NCBI GenBank assembly: GCA_032716605.1
Contig: CM064509.1
Span: forward strand, 52,932,481 to 52,996,480
Source: Paralithodes platypus
Taxonomy: Eukaryota; Arthropoda; Malacostraca; Decapoda; Lithodidae
Direction: 5' to 3'
Length of the DNA: 64,000 nucleotides
The translations under genes were made by a program, and so were the position numbers. Positions within the stretch are counted from its first letter, which is position 1; each line of letters opens with the position of its first letter. Shown here in pieces: positions 56,640 to 64,000 of this stretch. The notes under the pieces are model-generated. The model worked only from the letters and a program-made list of their open reading frames with translations. It was not told where the DNA came from and ran no database searches.

Positions 56640-59037
56640 AGGTCGCCGTTAGTCTTGGTGAAGGTCTGGTTTATTGGTAAGGGTGGTTTGAAGGGTTGCG
56701 GTCGGGGGTAGTGATAGGGGGGGGGGGGTTAAAGGTGAAATGTGCAGGTCGAGTTGGGGTTGTTGTTGTGGAAGAGGTTGGTGCTGGGGAGGGGTTGAAT
56801 TGTGTAGAGAGTTGTGGTCACGAATGGGGTTGTGGGAAGGGTGAGTAAGGCTGGAGGTTGAGAGTTTACGATGATCGGGTGGTTTGGAGTGTGGGGATTT
56901 GATAGGGAGATGGTGGGGGGGGTCTGGGCAGGCAGGGTTGTGGTTTGAGAGGGGTTGAATTTGGACTGATTTTATTGTCGGGAGAGACGTGGATGGGATT
57001 TCGAGGAGTGGTTGATTATGTTGTTTGGGGTGAGAGAGAGAGTAGTATTTTGGGGGTTAGTCAAGGTGGAAAAAGTTTTGTGGTTGGATTTGGATGGGCG
57101 TGGTATTTTGTCGAGCGGGATCTTTGGGGGTGGAATTTGGGGCGGATGGGGTAACGGTGAAGAGGGGGTTAAGGTAGGGGGGGAAGAGGAGGTAGGGGTT
57201 ATGTACGGGGGTGATTTTTCGTTCTGAATGTGGTCGTGAGAGGGTAGGCTGGCAGGGTGGGAATTGGTGGAGGTTGAGAGTTTAGGATGATCTGGGGTTT
57301 TAAAGAGTGGGGGTGTGGGAGATTGACAGGTAAATTGTGGAGATGGGGTGAGTAGGTAAGTTTGGAGAGATTGTTGCGGAAGAGATTTGTCTCGGAAAAC
57401 AATGGAATTTGGTAGGATGGATGAAGGAGACATTGATGGAGATTTTGGTTCTGGTGCTGGATTATGGGGCAGAGGTAGGTTGGCGAGCGGGGGTGTTACT
57501 GGAGGTGGATTCGGGAGCGGTTCGGGTAATGTTGGAGAGGGTGACAAGGGAGGGGGGGAATAGGAGGTAGGCGGAGCTGTAGAATTCTGGTTGATGCGGG
57601 TGTTTGAAGGGGTTCACCGAGGTTGGGCATGTGGGGAGATGATGGTGGGGGGGGTGAGGTTGACAGTTTTGAGGGGGGGACAGGTGATGAATATGAGGAA
57701 GTGAGAGGCGTGACAGGTTGTTGAGGGATTGACGGGGGTGAAGATTGGTCTTGGGTGACAGGGACATGTGAGAGAGTGGAGGGGGGGCTCATTTTCTGAC
57801 CAGCATTTTTCAGGGGTGACATTGAAAGAGAATTGGTTACGGTGGGGGTGACCATTTCTGCGTTCTGTGGTTTGTTGGCAGGCATAGAAAAAGGAGGGGG
57901 TTTATGGGGTAACACAATTGATGGAAGATTATCGTTGGTGGATGGCTGGGCAGGGGAAAATTTAGGGATGGTCAGAGAGGATAGAGGCAAGGAAGAGTGC
58001 ACTGGGGTTGGACTTTCATCGGGGGTAATTTTGGAAGGGTGCACAGAGTTTGATTCCTTAGGGGAATGGAGGGACTTATTGATGATAGTGTTAAGTGGAG
58101 GAATACATTTACTTTCTTGGATAGGGGCTGAAGGGGTGGATAGGGGATTCACAGGGTGTTTAGACATGGCTGGGGGTGAACAAATTTCAAGAGCTTCATT
58201 TACTAAGGGGGAATGTGAGGGAATGGATGGATGTGGGTGAACAGACCTCGGACTCGAGTTGGTAATGGTGAAGGGTTGTTTGTGATTTGTCATAGCTGGC
58301 GAGTTGTTTGGAGTGGTGGGTGTCCGTAGAAGTTTCCGTATTTCTCGGATGTTCTGGTGGAAACTCGCTGTCCCATGGTCCATGAAATGTTGGTAGATGT
58401 CTACCGGAAGGAGGTTCACCAGGGAGAGGAACACCTGTTGTTCTTGGTATTCAAGGGTTCGCGAGGGACATGCGGATTTGATGTGCCCCCATACCTTGGT
58501 TAGGTTGACGTCCAGGCGTCCTTCATATACCACTTGATCGAGTTGGCACATTTCTCTGATGGAGAGCATATGTTCTTCGAATGAGCCGTACAGGTCGAGA
58601 TGGGCGGTGATGTGGGGTGGGAGGATGTCGAACAATGCGGTGAATAAGTGTTCATTTTGTTGCTCGTCATCTTGAGAGCTATACGTGGTCCTCACGTATC
58701 TGTAGAGTTGTACGAGGGTCACATTGATATCCCCTTCTTCATACTTGATCTCGTCGACTTTTATTATTTTGGGGGCGACGAGGGAACCCAAAAGTGGCCC
58801 TAAGGTCCGGATCACGAGGGATCGAAACTGGTTCCAGGTAAGCTTTGGCATTACCTGTTTAGCAATTTGGGAAACGGCTTTTCCCAACTGCATAATGTGC
58901 AATAATGCAACGGCGATTTTCTCGCGGTAATTTTGAAGTGCCAAATCTAACACTGGCTTTACTATGTCTAAGTAAGTGGCGATATCATACGTGTTTACAT
59001 CATACTTGGGAATGTGAGTGTAATAGCGAGCTGCCAT
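56640..59037 (-). CDS. gag-like protein of the giant-LTR element
   Basis: Starts with an ATG at 59,037, 88 bp inside the 5' (right) LTR. 513 codons in the first frame (to 57,496): an N-terminal helical region of about 230 residues (DIVKPVLDLALQNYREKI, LTWNQFRSLVIRTLG, LFTALFDILPPHITAHLDLY, QQVFLSLVNLLPVDIYQHFM) that looks like a retroelement capsid fold, then a very Pro/Ser/Thr-rich tail. A second frame (57,547-56,972) carries on the same composition, so a shift near 57,500 or sequence decay has cut the tail. No CCHC knuckle, protease or RT. No family recognised by sequence; gag role is inferred from position next to the LTR and primer site. Confidence 0.6.
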
Positions 59038-59124
59038 TTTTGCGATGTTACCATGCTTCTATTGTTTCAAAAATGTAATGCAATGAAATCTTCTATCCGA
59101 ATCAAGAACCACCGCTGCCGCCAA

Positions 59125-62100
59125 TGTTATGCCCTGATTTTATACAGGATTAACTTGGTATAGGTGAGTTCTGCAAGACTGGGTTATTGGATTTCTTGCA
59201 AAATACATAAAGAGAATCAACAGAGGACATAGATAATCTCGGATAAATGGTTTGTAATACAGCTTTATTATCAATAGCACTCAGGTAGAAGGTACGTAAT
59301 AGAATTTCACGAACATTAGATGTTGGAGCACTCAGGTAGGTTATTGGACTTATTACAATCTCCCAGCACTTATCGCGGATTTGGTTAGAGACATACTTCC
59401 CACTTCCAGCGTTCAGGCATTATTCTTCTGATCACATTGCTTTATGATACGTAGGGTAGGCTACATGAATCACACAGGTTAGGTATTTCGCTTTGTTAAC
59501 TCTCTCTGGTAATATGACTCTTAATCAAGGATGAAAGTATAAGTAATGTGGTTATTGCTCAAGAATTAATCGTAAAGGGATAACTGTAACTAGTTTCACT
59601 GGTCTAGGATGTTCACTTGTCTAGGTGATACTTCGGACCGAAAAATATCAGTGAGGGCGAATCAGGTTAAACCTGATGGCAAGAATAATTACGGGAGTCA
59701 GTTCGCCTAAGCTAAATTTCACTGATATATATTAATGCGTACTAGCATAATCACTTGTTATAACATCAGAGAAAGTTGAGACACAATCGAATACACTGGA
59801 TGGTTGATAGTTAATAGCACCGTAACACTGGTACTCTGTGAAGTAACACTGTGATGGAGTTTTCCTGGTTATCTTGCATTAGTGATGTTGGGGGTTAACA
59901 GTAGCTCTGGGGCCGTCCAAGCTGTCCGGCAGTGTAGAGAAGGGATGCAGATGGGCTTCTTGCGGGCGGTTGTGCACCTTTTTGGCAACAATTGCTGATG
60001 GGTTAAGACAGTCGATTGTTGCCAAGGAGTTATTCTTGCCGAGTCCTCACTCAAGAGTTTCTCACATAATCCCTTCTAACATAACAAGATCTTTCTGCCT
60101 TAGATCAGTTATGAGTTATGATCGTTCGTAGCTCAAGTAGCAGAAGGTGCACTATCAGAAGTAAATGAAACAATCAATAATTTGTGAATTGGTTGTCTAC
60201 AAATATAATATTACTGCCGGTAGTCCCGATCGCAATAAAACATTCGTAAAGGGGTAAATCACTTCCTCACAGAGTTGCACAGATTACGGAACGCCGAACT
60301 ATCGTGAATCTTGAGGGGGGGAGGGGGTATTAGAAAACCACGCAGTGTGGACAACCGTTGCTTTGGGCTCTAATATTCAACTGCCCGACTGTTGTCTCTG
60401 GGTCTTATTTATAGGCAGGTCAAGGAAGCTTCAGGAATGTTCTAGAAGTATTGGATGTCAATGCTATGAAGTAGTTAATTTATTCTGGTGAACTTAGGGG
60501 GTTAGGGAGGGGGTCTTTAATGTGGCGGTAAGTAACTTGTGATCTGATTTATGATCGTGGATATCTTAACTCTAGTATGAGGTACTAGTAGAGTTATTTA
60601 GGCGGATTTGGTGAAGGTTCATAGGGACTACTTTACTGGCGCACTACGTGAATAGGCTGGGAGGTATTATTCATCAATTCACCTAAATATCCTTCTCTGG
60701 TCTATCTGACATGCTATTCTTAATCTAGGATGGGATAAGGAAGATTTTGGTTTTGGTTAAGGATGGGATAGGATGGTATTTGGATAGGTATTTAGAGGGT
60801 TAGTTCATCACCTGTTGGAAATTCACCTGGTGTCTGGCAAGAAGTTGTTGGCTACGTGTGGGTCATGGTGAACGTCCGCGGGGGTTGGGTGTGTCCCTTT
60901 GGGGTGGGGGGCATGCCACTCCTTAAATATGTATATATGGGATTCTCTACGCTAATGGGGTTTTCTTATGATGTGGTGGTGTCAAGAGTGATACTCCTAG
61001 GGAGGGTTGATCCTGGGTTCTAGTTTTTACTTACTAGGATTACTCATGGGGCTCATAATAGTATTTTTCGTGAAAATGCAAGTCAGGCGGAACCGTCGAC
61101 TTCTTAGGGGTGAGAGGTTGGCTGCTGTAGCCTCGCGCCGTCCACCCTCCTGGTTCAGGTTGTGAGTTGGGCTAGTAAGTTAGAGGGTAGTAAATGGGGT
61201 TACAAGAATGAGTCTTTATCTGCTATTTATTGGGGTGAGGAAATGAACGGGATCGGCATGTTAGAACGTTCGTCTGGGCGTCTTTACAAGGGGGGGTTGG
61301 ATTTTGGAAAGGGGGTGGTTTGAGGCTAGGCGCCGCGCCGCTCGTGACCTAGGGTCGTGACCCTTAATGCGCTGGATATAGGGGTGGCATTCCCCTACGA
61401 TCGAACAGGTAGGGTGGCGTGTGCAGCGGAGCGTGAAGGAGCAAAAGACAGGGTGACCCACAAAACAGGTGACCACTGAGCATAGGGTCACGAAGCAAAA
61501 CAGAGTAGTGTGGATTGTGGATACGGAGGTGGTGATTGGAAGACGTATAACAATTGTGGAAAAGTAAATGGAAGAGAGGAACACAATGGCGGATAAAAGA
61601 TAATTAACCTAAGGATTGAATACATGCATAAACGACGGCATATTAAGACGTCGTCCTAATAATATGATGAAAACCAGTTTGGTATGCACGTGGCACAATA
61701 CGACACAAGGACAGTGCCGCTATGTCGTATCAATACTGGTGGCATACTCCGGTTAATATTATATATACACTTAGTTACTAGAAGAACAAGGCAAGGGGGG
61801 CGACTGAGCACGGGGGTACATATATCTATACTCGTCATGGAGAGAGAGATACGAGGTAGCTTTCCTGCATCTCTCCTGATAATCGTCTGCAGATTGGTCA
61901 TAGTGAGTTTATCCGAATTAACAGGCCGAAATCAATACAATAACTGGCATAGGGTTATCGGGTGTATAGAGTCGTGGTTAAAGGTTGTTACATAACTCGT
62001 AATTAACTTATCTAAATCAACAGGCATAAATCAATACAAGAACTGGCAAGGGACACAAATTGACAGACGAACAATGCAACGTGAGGTTATGTATAGCTAA

Positions 62101-62762
62101 CTGCTAAAAATGGGGGAACGAAGATAGGTGTCTTCTTTTTTTTACAAGTTCCCTAAATTATGTTAACATTAGGGAGTTGGTACATCAATAAAATAGGAAT
62201 GTGGATCTCAGTGAGTTATGGGGCTGTCTAGTGTAATTTCATAATTAATCTCGGAATTACTCCTAGGTATTTTGTCTAGTGAAATGGAGGTGGTATTAGG
62301 AAGGTTGGGAATATATATAGTTATTGGATAAAACAACGGGAGGTTAGAGACATAGAATTGCTAGAATTGGGGGGACTATGATTGTTATATAACTAAATAC
62401 AGGGCTGACGTAATCACGATCTGATTTGGTGTGAAATGGAAGCTAAGGTGTCTTAGATCGTCTCGAACCTACACAATGAAAGTATTATAGCCTGTATGGT
62501 GGTTACATAATTAAATACATACTTAGGTGGTATATCAAGAATATCAGTGAGTAAAGTATTGTGGTTTGTATATTAGAAGACTGTGATTGAGAGACGTATA
62601 ATATGTGGAATGAATTGGGAGAGAGAGAGAGACCCAATCGGGGATGGAAAAGGGACCTGAGATCTCGTTGGGGATGGGGGTTTCGCTCTCAGGATTTTCG
62701 TTCCTGTGGCTCGTTAGGGGTGGAGGTTTCGCTCTCAGGTTTTTCGTTCCTGTGGTATTTTA
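59125..62762 (-). repeat. right (5') giant LTR, uninterrupted
   Basis: 3,638 bp, TGTTATGCCCTG to GTGGTATTTTA on the plus strand. The only uninterrupted copy in the window and the reference for placing the BEL and triple-LTR insertions in the left LTR. Carries a G-run at 60,315-60,327 and a (GA)n at 62,620-62,631. Small ORFs inside are not conserved in the solo copy. Confidence 0.9.
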
Positions 62763-64000
62763 GTTTCATTGTTTTTCTCCTTCTCATTAATATTCTTCGG
62801 TCTCGGGGTTTCTAGTATTTTTTCTTACCTTTTGGGGGTAATTTGGCACATATTTCCTGGCATTTTGTGACGATGGTTTCTAGGGTATCATCGGCATTTC
62901 TTCCCTGAAGTTGGGCTTCCCAGTTCGTATTTTGGAATTCTGATTTTACTTGCTCCCAGCTTATGTCAGGGCTGTAGAAATTCAGGCATCTTAATGTGTT
63001 TTCTGTTGTGGTTCTACACATTTGACTCCTTTGCTCAGCTAGTTGGTTGGTATATGCTTTTACTTGGATTTGGTTGTGATCAGACAATGGTTTCATTTGG
63101 TTCATATGAGTGAATTAAGCCGGGACTATTTGTGAGCAATAGGTCTAGAATGTTTTTTCCTCTTGTGGGCTCCCTGATGACTTGGGTGAGGAAATTGCCT
63201 TCTATTAGGCTTATTAGTTCCGCAGCTTGTTGTCTTTCTTCATGGGTACCTCTGTTTATCTTCATGTCTGGCCAGCTGAGGTGAGGGAAATTGAAGTCCC
63301 CTAGTATGATTATTTCAGTTCTTGGTTTGGGAGGATTGTTTATCACTGCTTTTATTCTTGTGAGGACCTCATTGAACTGTTCCAGTGTAGTGTTTGGGGG
63401 TCTGTACACTGTGGTGACTATCAGATCCACTTTCTTTATGTACACCGTCAGGAGCTCTGTTGTTCTGTTGGAGAATGTTTCTAGGATTTCTGAGCTCGTT
63501 GCCAAGTCATCCCGGATATAGTTTGCTACCCCTCCGTGGCTTCTGTTCTCTCTATCGGCTCGGAAGACAGTGTATCTTTCTATGTGTATCTCAGCATCTT
63601 GGTAGTCTCCATTTAGGTGTGTTTCAGTCAGCGCCAGAAATAGATTGTCTTCCTGGTGAGCTGTCTCCTTCAGCATTGGAATTTTTGCCTGATTTGTTTT
63701 TGGATAGAGACCCCTTATATTGCTGTAGATGAAGGTGCTTAGTGGAAACGTTGGTTGTTGTACCCCCTTTGTCTTAGCTCTAATCTGTCGAGCCTATCCA
63801 TGAGGTAATCCAGTGTTTTTTGGGACTTCCTCTCTATCTCCAGGATTTTCTCCATGAACTTCTCTAAAAAAGCCGACTGAGTGTCATGGGCTTGCTTGTC
63901 TGGGATTTGGTGTTGTGTTTCCTCTATCCTTGGGCTGGGTCTCAGTCTAGGCCAGTCTTCCCTTGATCTCTCGGGTTGATTGCGTTGTAGTGTTCCGTGG
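62763..64000 (-). pseudogene. LINE B, 5' segment (ORF1 end and endonuclease)
   Basis: Runs off the window end. From 64,000 down on the minus strand: a coiled-coil-like ORF1 end (FLEKFMEKILEIERKSQKTL, DYLMDRLDRLELRQRG) that stops at 63,739, overlapping the start of the endonuclease frame (STFIYSNIRGLYPK). Endonuclease motifs: LALTETHLNGD, SHGGVANYIRDD, TTVYRPPNTTLEQF, ILGDFNFPHLSWP and, after a shift near 63,090, LSDHNQI. Then CAKLPPKGKKKY, a stop, and KPRDRRILMRRRK up to the GTTTC duplication at 62,763-62,767. The next codons of the same LINE lie at 31,562. Confidence 0.88.

Larger units (their letters stand above)
31563..62762 (-). mobile_element. giant-LTR, gag-only retroelement with nested insertions
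   Basis: GTTTC at 31,558-31,562 and 62,763-62,767 flank the insertion in LINE B. Terminal direct repeats start TGTTATGCCCTG and end GGTATTTTA: right 59,125-62,762 (3,638 bp), left 31,563-51,684 (3,623 bp once the BEL and the triple-LTR element are taken out). By eye they differ at only about 1-2%. The minus sense is set by a gag-like ORF starting 88 bp inside the right LTR, a candidate primer-binding site (TGGCGGCAGCGGTGG) adjoining that LTR, and a purine tract (AAAGGCGACGGAAG) adjoining the left one. No protease, RT, RNase H or integrase belongs to it; the only RT in the internal region is a nested CR1-like LINE. Hence non-autonomous. Confidence 0.8.

Noticed and set aside
57833..58240. 135-codon plus-strand ORF in the giant-LTR internal region
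   Set aside because: Antisense shadow of the Pro/Ser-rich gag tail created by strong strand asymmetry.
1..64000. CRISPR array, bacterial operon or phage island
   Set aside because: No short spaced repeats, ribosome-binding sites or bacterial genes; LINE, BEL, piggyBac and PLE content is animal.

Overview
The window is eukaryotic, almost certainly from an arthropod and most likely a decapod crustacean (an inference from the element mix and simple-repeat content, not a proof). It holds no recognisable ordinary host gene. Nearly everything is transposable elements, inserted into one another several layers deep, and many target-site duplications (TSDs) are still readable.

Layout. 1-4.7 kb: LINE and RTE-type reverse transcriptase relics and a Penelope-like (PLE) fragment split by a TTAA-flanked foldback MITE. 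4.8-7.2 kb: a decayed gag-like ORF on the minus strand (zinc ribbon, Ser/Arg-rich). 7.2-15 kb: a dense cluster of small DNA transposons with TTAA or 3-bp TSDs, nested, plus a 147-bp minisatellite and a tRNA-like SINE. 15.3-16.0 kb: an adenain/Ulp1-like cysteine-protease ORF whose start codon is hit by a solo giant LTR (16,022-19,717, TSD ATCAT). 20-22 kb: a perfect hairpin, a P2X7-like exon, the minisatellite again in inverse orientation, and a THAP zinc-finger relic.

22.3-64 kb is one nest. A minus-strand LINE ('LINE B') is cut into three pieces (22,360-23,860; 31,233-31,562; 62,763-64,000+). The first gap is a 7.4-kb piggyBac element (23,861-31,232) that itself contains another LINE. The second gap is a 31.2-kb insertion (31,563-62,762, TSD GTTTC): an LTR element with LTRs of about 3.63 kb and only a gag-like gene. 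Its left LTR was hit by a BEL/Pao element (31,739-39,732, TSD GTAAT), which carries a piggyBac MITE in its gag, and by a three-LTR/two-internal tandem element (41,549-50,044, TSD GTGA). Its internal region received a CR1-like LINE with a full-length 1000-codon ORF2.

The strongest candidates for something undescribed are the gag-only giant-LTR family (one complete copy plus a diverged solo LTR), the triple-LTR non-coding element, and the piggyBac family whose ends are tandem units centred on CTCTTAAGAG, each containing a TTAA. All boundaries were read by eye; identities and family names need alignment.
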